From positions 310,001-374,000 of the forward strand of contig WBMZ01011683.1 in NCBI GenBank assembly GCA_013400975.1: a stretch of 64,000 nucleotides of DNA, given 5' to 3'. This stretch comes from Atrichornis clamosus (taxonomy: Eukaryota > Chordata > Aves > Passeriformes > Menuridae). Below are positions 14,268 through 24,855 of the stretch, piece after piece. The translations under genes were made by a program, and so were the position numbers. Numbering within the stretch: position 1 is the stretch's first letter; each line of letters begins with the position of its first letter. A model generated the notes under the pieces. It did no database searches. It worked only from the letters and a program-made list of their open reading frames with translations, and had not been told where the DNA came from.

Positions 14268-14630
14268 TGTGAGCCTGCTGCTGAATGGGGCAGGGGAACC
14301 AGTGACAAATGACATAGAAAAGGTTGGGATTCTCAATGCCTTGTTTGCCTCAGTCTTTACCAGCTAAACCGCCCTTCAGGTATCTCAGGCCTCTGACACC
14401 AGAGAGAAAATCTGGAGTTAGGAGGACTTACACTTGACGGAAGATCACAAAGTTAGGGAGCCCTTCAACAAAATGCAAAGGCAACCAACAGCTTTCTCTA
14501 CTGTATTAGCAATAGTGATATCAGCTGGTCTAGCAGGGTGATCTTTCTCCGTTTCTCAGTCCTGGTGAAGTGACGTCAGGGATGCTGGGTCTAATTCTGG
14601 TTACTCCAGTACAAGAAAGAAATAGATTGA
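14268..14630 (+). mobile_element. CR1 LINE fragment, 5' part (split by an LTR)
   Basis: CR1 non-LTR retrotransposon, sense strand plus. The block beginning CTGCTGCTGAATGGGGCAGG and running through TTGTTTGCCTCAGTCTTTACC to the GACTTACACTTGACGG stretch (about 14440) matches the ORF2 segment upstream of the reverse transcriptase core. It then jumps to the later CTGGTGAAGTGACG...GGTTACTCCAGTACAAGAAAGA stretch near the C-terminal part of ORF2. Most of the reverse transcriptase is therefore deleted. The element is interrupted at 14630 by an LTR and resumes at 15386. It is inactive. Confidence 0.8.
14625..14630. repeat. Left copy of 6-bp target-site duplication
   Basis: GATTGA directly before the TG start of the LTR. 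The right copy, GACTGA at 15386-15391, differs at one base. A 6-bp duplication is typical of class II (ERVK/alpharetrovirus-like) integrations. Confidence 0.65.
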
Positions 14631-15385
14631 TGTGGCAGTGGGGGATGCCACCACCACAGTACCTGAGGAGCAGCCGGTCCCCAAGGGATTGAGGGTTCAT
14701 TGGTGGGACGTGGCAGAGGTTTAAGGTTTTCTCCCCCTTTTGGAGTATTCAATGGTTTTGTCATGTGGTTCTCCCCCCGTGTTGTTGTAGTGGTCTCTCT
14801 CCAAGTTAATATACACCAAGTCATGTTAATTCATTTGTCAATCTGTTGTAAACCCATACCCCAGTTGTGGAATGTTCTCCCTTGTTCAGTACTCCATTGG
14901 CCCTGGCTCCGGCTCCNTGTGGAATGTTCTCCCCTGTTCAGTACTCCATTGGCTCTGGCTCCCTTTCTCCTCCCCTCTCCTCCCTTGATTGGTTGTTGTC
15001 ATGTCACCCCACCTTATCTCTGCTCTTGGACCCTCACCCCATTGGACCCTGATGCTCTCTCGACCCCCTCCTATTCCCATAGAAAATCTCATGTAAGTCC
15101 TATCCCCCTGGTTCTCTGTCCCTGGTCTTCTTTGCGTGCTGATCTCCATTGAACGCCACAGAACTCCACACAGAGAATCCTTCCCGCCTCTTTATTTCCA
15201 TCTCGAGCTGAGTTGTCTGGGCTGTGTGAGCGTCTGCCTGCGGACACCTGGCAGGGGTGTTTCTGGGCAATTGTGCAGGGGCTTCCGAGTCCTGCTGGAA
15301 TGACTCCGTGAGGGGCGCTTCCAGGAAGGTCGCAGTGCCTGATCCACCGACCCCACACCTCCTGGCATTTTAAGGCACAGTGGCA
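14631..15385 (+). mobile_element. Solo LTR, probably class II ERV, nested in CR1
   Basis: A 755-bp block with TG at its start (TGTGGCAGTG) and CA at its end (CAGTGGCA). It splits a CR1 into two pieces that are collinear on either side and is flanked by 6-bp repeats with one mismatch. It is clearly more GC-rich than its surroundings, with pyrimidine-rich blocks (CCCCTCTCCTCCC) and a CCTTTATTTCC stretch. No retroviral internal region is present, so it is a solo LTR left by recombination between two LTRs. It contains a 45-bp internal duplication and one N. The overlapping open frames (up to 150 codons) are compositional. The class assignment rests on the duplication length and is inference. Confidence 0.7.
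14866..14962. repeat. 45-bp internal duplication with an N at the joint
   Basis: Copies at 14866-14910 and 14918-14962, both beginning TGTGGAATGTTCTCCC and ending CTGGCTCC, differ at two of 45 positions. Between them lie GGCTCC and an ambiguous base at 14917, the only N I noticed in the window. It could be a true LTR tandem duplication or an assembly artefact. Confidence 0.85.
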
Positions 15386-15800
15386 GACTGACTGCACTGA
15401 AGCTGGTGAAGAAGAGAGTGGACTGGAGCACCTGACATGAGGAAAAGCTGAGAGAACTGAGACTGTTCAGTCTGGAGAAAGTTCAGAAGGGACATTATCA
15501 ATGTATATAAGTGTTTGATGGGAGGTAATGAAGAAAAGAGTGCCAGGTGACAGCACAAGAGATGAGGGGTACAAATGGAAACTCATTAACTTCCATCTGA
15601 ACACAAGAAAACACTTTTTTCTTGAACAGTGGTTATACACTGACACAGATTGCCCAGAGACACTGTAAAGTCTCCATCTGTGTATGTAGAGACATTCAGT
15701 ATGTGACTGGACATAGACGTGAGCAACCTGCTATAACTGACCTGCTTTGAGTAGAGTGGTTGAATTAGATCATCTGTACAAGTCCCTAGCAACCCAACAG
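15386..15800 (+). mobile_element. CR1 LINE fragment, 3' part (resumes after LTR)
   Basis: Continuation of the CR1 interrupted at 14630. It carries the ORF2 C-terminal stretch (CTGGAGCACCTGACATGAGG, then GAGACTGTTCAGTCTGGAGAAA) and the 3' region (GAGCAACCTGCTATAACTGACC, then TTGAATTAGATCATCTGTAC, AAGTCCCTAGCAACC). It loses similarity just before the usual octamer tail. Several substitutions and small gaps break the frame, so no protein can be made. A 3'-terminal match in the same direction as the left part supports one original element. Confidence 0.85.
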
Positions 15801-17590
15801 ATTATTTTATTTCATTAAAAGAAAAAAAAATCCCTTCCTGGCATATGTTTATGGAATTATTATGGTTGTAATCATTAGTGCAGTACAATAGGGGTAGATC
15901 TAAGAGAGGAATAAAATTGATGTTGGGCACCATCTATCTTTTATTTACTTCAGGAGTACTTTTTGGATCAGAAATAAAATACTGGTGCTGATTCATTATG
16001 TAGAGAGCTGTAAGTTGCTTACTATCCAATGACTTGTAATTTAGATGTTGGCCTCAATAATGTGGAACAAATACTGAGTTGGGACTATTTCTTTGTTAAA
16101 GTCAAATTGAGGCTCTGACCCCACTTTTCATCAGATGAAGGACCTGAGAACAAAACACAGATGAGATTCAGTATAGGTACAGCTGGTGCAGGAAGGGCAG
16201 CATGAATCAACAGGTCTGAATATTTCATGTTTTGCTTTGGTAGGATATTTAAAAAATATCTGAGGTAATTCTCTTCCATGTCACGGGGTTATCTTTGCTA
16301 TTTAATAATTCAGATTATTCTGTGTCTTAACAATACTATAAAACTGAAGGGCTGAAGGGGACAGAATCTTTTCATATCTATTCTCTAACAGAAGAATTTA
16401 GCGTAAGATTGCACAATATCACTAGAACCCTGAGGGCTGATATATCAGTAGATTGTGTTAAGGCTAGGAAATAAAATTGGTGGCATAGTACATTTGCCCT
16501 AAAGAATTTCCATTCTAAAGTATCTTTGCTGCTCAGCAGTTCAATGTATGAACATGCACCAGATACCAATTGCAGCCTGTCAAAATTTAACAGTCATAAA
16601 AACAGGAATAAAACACTAAAAAGCCTGAAGAAAATGCTATTAATTTTCATTTGTTAAATATTTTTTAAAAATTCAGTTTCATTAAAATGTCTTCTTTTTG
16701 GTGGTCTTGTATGGAAATATTGAATATATGAATTGAGTGTACTTGTATTTGAAACAAAGTACAATGTTACAGTCATTTTCACATGAGGATTGTAAAATAC
16801 TTTTAGGAATCATAAAAAGTAAGTAGACTGTTTGACAAAGTAAAGAGTAAAATTATTAAAAGTGCATACCTGTACTTTAGCTAAAAATGCTTTTATCTTA
16901 GTCAGAGCACCACAGTAACTTCTATTAAATCTGAAGTGGTTTGTTCCTTTTGTGTCAGGTGTGATAGATTTACACAGATAAAACTTTCCCCAGACATTTC
17001 TTCAGTGACTATAATAGGTGATTTAAGAAGGAATCACTGTGTTTGTATTGGAAAGTAATTCATTTTCCATGCTATGGTCCCAGCAAGGGTTCTGATCCCC
17101 TGCAATGATGTACGACGGCTCTGCAATGTGGGCTACTAAAGGGAAAAAAGACACCAGAAACTATCAAACACTTTCCAAAACTATGTATCAGACTTTAGCT
17201 AGGGAAGAAGCTCATGTACGGCTTAATCCAGTACATCAAAGTAGTGTAAACATAGGATGTTGGAAAAAGAAGACTGGCAGAAATCAGTGCCAAATATAAG
17301 CTTTTGTTTTGATGTTTAAATTTAAGATGTGCTAAACATCTTGAAAACAATTATTGATGATTAGTTCAAACTGCTGGTTCCTGAAAGATGCAGATGGTAC
17401 TGCACTAACGACAGTAATTACAGTTCAGAGACTTTAAATCCACTTGCAATCTATGCATTTTAAAAACTTTTATGAATAAGCGAGATTAAAAGTGTCTCTG
17501 CAAAAGTAAAACTCCTCTGTCCTGTATCCTGTTTAACAGAGAACATAGTTGAATATCCTTAGAAATTAGGCATATTAAATAAGAAGCAAT
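15801..17590. other. AT-rich unique sequence, no gene seen
   Basis: About 1.8 kb without recognisable repeats or exons. Open frames are 63-64 codons and unremarkable. Confidence 0.5.
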
Positions 17591-17670
17591 GTGTCTGAGG
17601 TATTGTCCTGGGATAAAGTTGGCAGGTGGTGAGCCATCTCATTGTGCATCACTTGTTTTGTATATTCTGA

Positions 17671-17698
17671 TTATTATATTATTATTATTATTATTATC
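17671..17698. repeat. (ATT)n microsatellite inside the LTR
   Basis: ATT/TTA repeats within the LTR; avian ERVL LTRs commonly carry an ATT run at this place. Confidence 0.85.
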
Positions 17699-17846
17699 GC
17701 CATTGTTGTTTTTATTGTCATTAACATAATTGTTATTAGCTTCCTTTTCTCTCTTATTAAACTGTGCTTACCTCAACTTACAATTTTTTTTTTCTTCCCC
17801 TATTCTCTCCACCATCCCACTGCAGAGTGAGGTGAGTTGAGTGTAT

Positions 17847-17872
17847 GTTTGTGTGTGTGTGTGTGTGAGTGA
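17847..17872. repeat. (GT)n microsatellite inside the LTR
   Basis: About ten GT units between the CTGCAGAGTGAGG and GAGTGAGCAGC parts of the LTR. This replaces the G-rich stretch usual in such LTRs and probably expanded after insertion. Confidence 0.9.
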
Positions 17873-17916
17873 GCAGCTCTGTGGTGCTTAGCTGCCTGCC
17901 GGGTTAAACCAAAACA

Positions 17917-19749
17917 GACATATATAGAACATGCACCTAGAAAGAGCATGGACTCCTCACTGCAGTTTTGGTTTTGCATGATGTATTTAATGGCTATAAA
18001 TTCAGTAATAAGGCAAGGGCCTGAACACTTTTATTGAGATTTGTAACAATGTAAAAATATTCTCCTCTGCTATGCTGGTTGCTGTTATTTGAAGTAACAA
18101 TTCAGGCAACACCAGCAATACGAATGTGAACTAAATAAACCTTCTGCTAAACCTCACGTTAAAGAGGAATGAATTGCATCTTTATTTTGGCAAGATTTCA
18201 TTCTCAAGGAGTTTTCACTCAAAACCTGAAGAAAGGCCCTGGTATTTAGGTTGAATCATATTAGAGGTCAGTTTCGACCACAGAACAAGACAATGCAATC
18301 CTAATAAAGACAGAAAGCCAAAGTCAGCACTAATTGGATATACATAGGTTTAAGATCACAGATATAGAAACAGAATTGCTGTTTGGTGCCCATTTTAGTT
18401 AAAGCGATCAAAAGAAGAATTTAGCAGGCTAGATATTTTCTTGCAGTACAGTATGACAATGAGGCATTAAGACATTAAGGCATTAAGCAGGACAGGAAAA
18501 CATTTTATAAATTTCTGCCTATTACTATACAGACATTTATTGAAGGAAGTACCAACAAAACCTGGAATCAAGCCAGAAAGACAAAAATGTTAAGAAACCC
18601 TCAAAGGAAATATAAGCTATTAACTTTAAGCCTTTACATTAATGAATATGCGGCAACATATTTTATACATTATCATCTGTTTAATATGTAAGCATGCAGA
18701 CAATTTCATTAAAAAATGAAATATAAAGATTTCAAAGACATTTTCATAAGGCTATGTGAGTTTTCTTCTTAACGTCCTAAGTAAATGGGTCTCAAAATAT
18801 TGCATCAAAGTAGACCATTAAATTATTTATAAAGTATTCTTTCAATAGTAAACTCCTTTTTTGTCATCTATATGATTTTATCATATTTTTCACCTTGTAA
18901 ATGCTGGTGGAAATTTAAGGATGTCTACAACAATACAAACGACCGTTCAGTAAGTGTAGAGGAAAGTTTTATCTTGAGGCTTCTGTTAGTCACTTCCCAG
19001 CTGGACACCCCATGGGTGGTTTACCTTTCTGGCAATTTAACCTCAAAGGAAAAAGCCTATTTTGACTGCTGCACTCCAAGTTAAACTTGATCTCTGACCT
19101 CAGGCTGACTCAGTAGTTACCTTCTTTCTCCAGAACAGATGGTTATAAATTGTTGAACATATACAACCTAACTTTACATCATTATGTGATAAAGCATGAA
19201 CGTTCCCAGCACTGATAATAGATATGGCATTCTATGTCTACAAATGTGAAAATACTTGCATGATTTCAAGAATCTGCAGTGACTCAGGTACTATATTTGT
19301 CCACATGTGTAAGCTATCTAAGCCCTTTTGTTCACATTGAATTAATGCATATTCTCCTTTTCACTGGTGTATCTGATTCACATGAAGATTTACTGAGTTA
19401 AAGGAGAATTTTAGTGGTTTGCCTGAGGCCATACAAGGATAAAAAAGAACATTGCTAAAAGTACTTCTGAAATTACTATTATTTTTTTAATTAATTATCA
19501 ATTTCAACAGTCAGAATCTGCCCAAATGCTTTGCAAAATTTTTAATTACGTACAATAAAATGTGTTTGTATGTGCATGCATAAGGAGTGTGAATTTCTCT
19601 GTGCAGTTACATTCCTGCTTCTTTTTAATTTATATGGGTTTTTTCTTTCACAGATCTCTAGTGCTTCAGTATTCCAGTTAAATCTAAGCTATGGGAAAAA
19701 TGTGCTCTGACTGTAGCTAGGATTGTCCTTTCTGCAAGAAAAAGAATAA
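17917..19749. other. AT-rich unique sequence, no gene seen
   Basis: No repeat family or exon recognised. A triplicated CATTAAG word lies at about 18464-18487. A 70-codon frame at 18872-19084 (+) has no known domain. Confidence 0.5.
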
Positions 19750-19802
19750 CCCCCCCCAACATCCCCCCCCAAAAAATCAAATCAACAAACAAAAAAAACT
19801 CC
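19750..19802. repeat. C-run and A/C-rich low-complexity tract
   Basis: Two runs of eight C separated by a few bases (about 19750-19770), followed by an A-rich tract with isolated C. The minus strand carries the matching G runs and could form a compact quadruplex. Confidence 0.75.
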
Positions 19803-19928
19803 CACAACTAAACAACAAGACAATAAGTGAAGTGCATAGTGATAAAAGTGATTTGGTTAAAAATGTCAAGAGGGATCTCTCTCTAAGTTTGTATAAATAA
19901 AATGCATTAGTTAGTTATGCAAGATTAT

Positions 19929-19986
19929 AGATATATTATATTATATGTATTATAGCTAGATATATTATATTATATGTATTATAGCT
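19929..19986. repeat. 29-bp perfect tandem duplication, AT-rich
   Basis: Two identical adjacent 29-bp copies (19929-19957 and 19958-19986), each beginning AGATATATTATATT and ending TTATAGCT. A slippage origin is likely. Confidence 0.9.
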
Positions 19987-22900
19987 TGTAAGGAATTATA
20001 TATTGGGGATGATCTTATTGCCAGTAACTTTCACATAAGTCTTGTGAGTTATGAAAACCCAGTCAGGATATAAATACAATATATGAATGTATCCAAATCA
20101 CTATGTGAAGCTGGAAGTAATTATAGAACATTCGTACTTTTATTGTTTCACTTTTGGACACACAGTTGGCAAGCAAGGACTACAAATACCTTGTCTCCCC
20201 TATGGCCCCAGTACACCTATGCACTAGGAATGCATCAGTCAGCTGCAAGGGGAGGAATAAGAAGTAAATAAATTAGTTCTCCAATGCAGAACTGTGTTTC
20301 TCAAAGTCCAAGTGCACAAAGGAGATTTAGCAGCAGTGGGTAACCACAGACAGGGTAGGACAATGCATTAATGACAAGTTCTTGATGAGTGTCAGCATAA
20401 CCTGCTGAATACACTGGATGAGTGATTTTGGTAGAGAGAAGGGAGGGAAAAGAGGAAGACGATAAGAAAGAAGAACCTCATCCTTAAGGAATTTAGTTCA
20501 GTATAAACTGGAAAAAAAATCCCAGAAAAATATGTATCTCAGACAAAAGCTAGAAGTAGTAAAATAATCAGCAGCAATAGCAATAAGTTAAATGTACAGC
20601 AAGTGTAGCATGATGCAGCAGAACCCATCCAGGAACAAAAATATCCCTGGGATTTTTGCTTCCTGAAAAATAAAGACATTAATTTAGATCTTGTGCATCA
20701 ACTTATTTGTTTTTTTATCTAAATGTCCTTTCAAGAGAATATTAATTTGAGAAATTCTTCAGAAGAAGGCAGAATCTATAGCTATTTCCAGGCTCCAGGA
20801 TATGTTGTAATACAACCAAGTCAAAAAAGAAAATTTGAGTATTTCATATTATTTTCCTCTTAAATATAAACAAAAAGCATCTTTTGAAATATCATAGAAA
20901 AGATTCTGTCCAATATCTTACTACTTTTTAAAAGGCAAACCTTGTTTTGCAAGTATTTACAAAACTCTTTGCAGCACAGGAATTTCAAGACATACCAAAC
21001 AAACTTTCATCCCTACAGAGTCAGGCCTTACTCAATCTATGTTACTTCTTTCTAAGGAGCAAAATAATGGACAATTTTTTTCAATAATTTCTTCTTACTT
21101 ATGATTTTACCATTTTATTTTTGGTACAATATTGAACCTCAATCTATTTCAGAACTATCACTAAATTTACGTAAAAGTGAACATGGCAACTAAGACTCAT
21201 CTCAAAAAAATTTCAATCTGATATTTTAACTTCTGGTTAACCTGGAGAAAAAGAAAGACATTTCTTGATTTTTTAAGACTTTTCTTCTTTTCTTTTTCTT
21301 CCATTGCTGTTTTTTGCCTTTCTCTACCATAGCCAGCTAATTTTTTTTTCTTTCAGTTAAGCTTTAAAATAGTGACTTTTAAGTAGTCTATTTGGATTCA
21401 CGAAATGTTTGGAAATCAAGCAAGGTATTGTCTATTTTTGCGTTTCAATTGATTCACTTATTTGGACATAGCAGTATGTATCAACCTTTTTAACATTAAG
21501 TTGGAGTGCTGCTTTTTTTTTCACACCAAGAAATTGCTTTGCCGTTAACATACACTTCTCAATTCTGCAGGTCTCCTTATTATTCCAGTCACACCTGCTC
21601 CAATTTTCTTTCTCCTGTCTAATCAGCACAATAGAGTTCAACCTCTAGCCTGCTTAGAAAACACCTGTATAGACCATATGAAAAGTATACATGGAACAGT
21701 ATCTTAACAAAATACTCGTGCCCTGAATACTGCCAGTCACTTCAACTCCACTGGTTTGAACACCTGAATGCAGCATAGATTTCCCTCTGGTTTTGTGCAA
21801 TAGTTTTAGATTCAATCCTCAGAATGGGTCTAAAGGAATGTAGTCAGGTTTGCAGCAAAGAGCCCCGTAGTGATATCGAAAGATAAGAAGTTATGAGAAA
21901 TTTGTTTATCAGTGTTTGTAACAATGGTGAAAGGTTGACTGCAGTTCTAATTTTAAAAAAACCAACAAAACAAAATCTTGGGAGGTTTTGTTTTGTTTTG
22001 TAAGACTAGTGTGACATTTGTTAGGTATCTCCTTCATAGTACAATATTTAATTTGGCTTTATTTTAGCATTTCAGCTACATCTTCCAATCTAAATCATGG
22101 TTTATATATTTAATGAAGAAAGATCTATTAAGGTCGCTAAGAATAGACATAAGCTAATTAATAGCTTTTTTAATCCCCAAAAAATCTGGGTTCTTTGCCC
22201 AGCTCATTAATCATATTTTTTGATATTGTTTTCTTCAATATTCCATTTGTACAAAATTTTAATATGTGGAAAAGTAGTAAGAGTGGTGGCTAAAATTCAA
22301 TCACTTTCATTTCAATTGCTTTTCTTGAGAAACTATACATTAGATGATGTATCTCACTGACAAGATTTTCATGGTACTGATTTTAAATATTCTTTTTATA
22401 AATTCATTCTCATATATGGTCCCTTTAGCATTGTATTGTAAGACACACATAAGCTTAAAACAAATATGACCAGCTTTCAGATATTTATACGTACTTATGT
22501 AGTTGATTTAGGCATTTTCCTGAAAGCATTTGTGCATGCCTGTAGCTTTTCCTTTAGGAATGAACTAGGAATCAATCAGAAAGATTACATGGTGTAAGAT
22601 TTCCTTGTATGAGTCAGGTGTGTGCTGCCCCACAAGGAATCCTGCATGAATTTAGCCAACTTTTTCAGCTCTCTCTGCCTTTTTTTGTTTAACCAATGTC
22701 TAGTGAGTGGATTGCCACTTTGTGCACCTACGTAAACCTTCCAGGAATAATTCTGACATTTCTAGAGGCTTACATGAGGCAATTAATAATTTAGAATGAA
22801 GGTTAAAAGTGACAACATACATAATTTTATCATTTGTTGAACTAATTCCTATGTAAGAGGAATTGCTTAGGCTGATTAAAAAACAGAAGCCATGTGATCT

Positions 22901-24280
22901 CCTTTCCTAAGAGAGTACTCAGATTGACTTACTAATTGTATTCATTGTTTTGAATATCCTTCATGTGCCTTTCTATTCTTCTCTTTAAATGAAAACATTT
23001 CAACAAATTTTCCTGCTTTTGCTAGTAATAACTTCAATTACAGAATATTTTTATATATCTTTAGAAGTAAGGTACACAATAAAGGTATATAAAACATAAA
23101 AATGCTTTCAGACATTATATCTCTTGTTTATTTGTGGTTTGATACTTTTTTCTTTTTGTTTTTAGGGTGTTTTGGGGTTTTTTTGCACCTCACTGAGTGT
23201 TGTGAAGTTGTGTTAAGGTTCAACTAAGAAGACAGTAAAAGAAGAAAAAGAATATATACATATATATTTACTGATATATATATTTTGGTTAACATTTTCA
23301 TATTAACATTGCCTTATGTCTCATATGCCATGGAGTAGAATCCTCTGTCACATTGTGGAGAGCAGCCTGCAAACCAAAGATTTTAGGTTGCCTAGAATTG
23401 TACACAGTTTCCTAACATAAACTACACCTTTCTGTCCTTGTTTTTACCCACATATCTGTAAATCAGATCTGGCCAGGATCAGATTTTATATCACAAGCAA
23501 TAACCTTTTCTGCTGAATTCAAAAGTAAAATTAGTTTGTACTAGGATTGTCTCCTCTAGTTACTATATGAAATTTTCATCTGTCATTGACACTAGGAATT
23601 CCTGGTTACATTTTCTGTGTGGCTGGATGGGTTCAGTGCATCTCCCAGAGAGCTGCAATTCTGTGCCCATTGAGGGCACTGCTGGAAATGGAAGCATTTC
23701 CAGCCAGATTACCCCTGACTTTTTCATGCCTTTCAGTAGCTGATGAATTGAGGAAATTTTTAAAAGTTTTATCTTTATGATGGAGCATCTACTGGTTTTT
23801 TTTTTTTCAATATCACAGTCCACTTCTAAAATGACCAAATACCTGCTTTTTTATCTTCTTGATTTTCAATATTATACAGTAAAAATCTTTTATATAAGGT
23901 ACTCCAATAAATGTTAATCCCTTTAAATCCTCTATTCACGCACCCACCCACTTAGGGCCCAATTTGCTCTGACTTCATGCATCGTTTGTTCTTAAAATCT
24001 GCAGAAGTTCCACAAAAATGCTTAATGCAGCAAAATCTGCAAAGCTGTGAAAGGAGTCTTACTTATTCCCTATATGTAATTGTTTTATCGTTAATTAAGC
24101 GATATCAAAAAAGCAGTCTTTGTTTACCTTCCAAACAAAAAGGGTAGGGTATAAGAATCTTAATTAATTAAATAAATTTGTCCTAGTTAGGAAGCAGTCT
24201 AACAATTTAGGATAGGTAAATACATCATAAATTTTGCTACACATGAACTATATTTCAAGATATATTTCAAAATACTTCTT
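19987..24280. other. AT-rich unique sequence, no gene seen
   Basis: About 4.3 kb without recognised repeats or exons. A short A/C versus T/G inverted repeat is at 21965-21996 and AT-dinucleotide patches at about 23250-23285. The 91-codon minus frame at 23563-23838 and the 64-codon plus frame at 23586-23780 overlap each other and show no domain. Confidence 0.5.
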
Positions 24281-24855
24281 TGTATCAAAACTAGTGTGGC
24301 CATCAGGACTAGAGTAATCTTTCTGTACTTGGCACTGGTGAGGCCACACCTCGAATCCTTTGTCCTGTTCTGGGATCTTCAAGAAAGTCATTAAAGTTGT
24401 GGAGGAAATCCAGAGAAGGGCAACAAAGCTGGCGAAGGATCTGGAATGCAAGTCCTTTGAGGAGTGGCTGTGGGAGCTGGGGTTGTTTAATCTGGAGAAA
24501 AGGAGGCTCAGAGCCCTTGTCACTCTCTACAACTACTTGAGAAAAGTTTGTATACAGGTGGGGTTCGGCATCATCCCACAGGCAACCAACAACTGGACAA
24601 GAGGACATGGCCTCAAGCTGCGCCAGGGGAGGATCAGCTGGACATCAGCAAAAAATTCTTCACTGAAAGGATGTTTAAGAATTGAAATGGGCTGCCCAGG
24701 ACAGTAGTGGAGTCACCATCCCTGGAGGTGTTCGAGAGAAAACTGAATGTGGCACTTAGTGCTGTGATTTAGTTGACATGGTGGTGCTCACTCAAAGGTT
24801 GGACTCAGTGATCTCAGAGGGCTTTTACAGCCTTAATGATTCTGTAATTCTAAGA
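24281..24855 (+). mobile_element. CR1 LINE 3' fragment with ORF2 C-terminus and tail
   Basis: Sense-strand CR1. It begins at AACTAGTGTGGCCATCAGGAC and continues through CACTGGTGAGGCCACACCTCG, AGAGAAGGGCAACAAAGCTGG, GAGGAGTGGCTGTGGGAGCTG and CGCCAGGGGAGGATCAGCTGG to the 3' end at about TTAATGATTCTGTAATTCTAA. The frame at 24360-24707 reads the C-terminal part of ORF2, with recognisable blocks VEEIQRRATKLAKDLE, LWELGLFNLEKRRLRAL and LKLRQGR. It then breaks into another frame near its end, where the LEVFKR-like terminus should follow. It is 5' truncated, as CR1 copies usually are, and inactive. Confidence 0.92.

Larger units (their letters stand above)
17591..17916 (+). mobile_element. ERVL-like LTR fragment (type B), 3' part
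   Basis: The order CCTGGGATAAAGTTGGCAGG, GCATCACTTGTTTTGTATATTC, an ATT-repeat stretch, CTCTTATTAAACTGTGCTTACCTCAAC, a TTC-rich run, CCACCATCCCACTGCAGAGTG, and GTGGTGCTTAGCTGCCTGCCGGGTTAAACC is the pattern of the 3' part of avian ERVL-type LTRs. The CA at about 17916 is the likely terminus. It is of a different subtype from the fragment at 13590-13968, so the two are not the LTRs of one provirus. No internal retroviral sequence adjoins it. Confidence 0.75.

Noticed and set aside
14700..15152. 150-codon open frame (+) and overlapping minus-strand frames of 87 and 102 codons
   Set aside because: All lie in or across the solo LTR, are Pro/Ser/Leu-rich from pyrimidine-rich DNA, and cross the N and the 45-bp duplication. 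No retroviral protein domain is present.
17671..17698. ATT repeat as an independent microsatellite locus
   Set aside because: It is a normal internal part of this LTR type; kept only as a sub-feature.
21965..21996. Inverted repeat of AACAAAAC-type and GTTTTGTT-type tracts
   Set aside because: Both arms are simple A/C and T/G sequence, so the pairing follows from low complexity and is not comparable to the hairpin at 35640.
24248..24608. Minus-strand frames of 91 and 99 codons
   Set aside because: They are antisense shadows of the CR1 ORF2 C-terminal region at 24281-24855.
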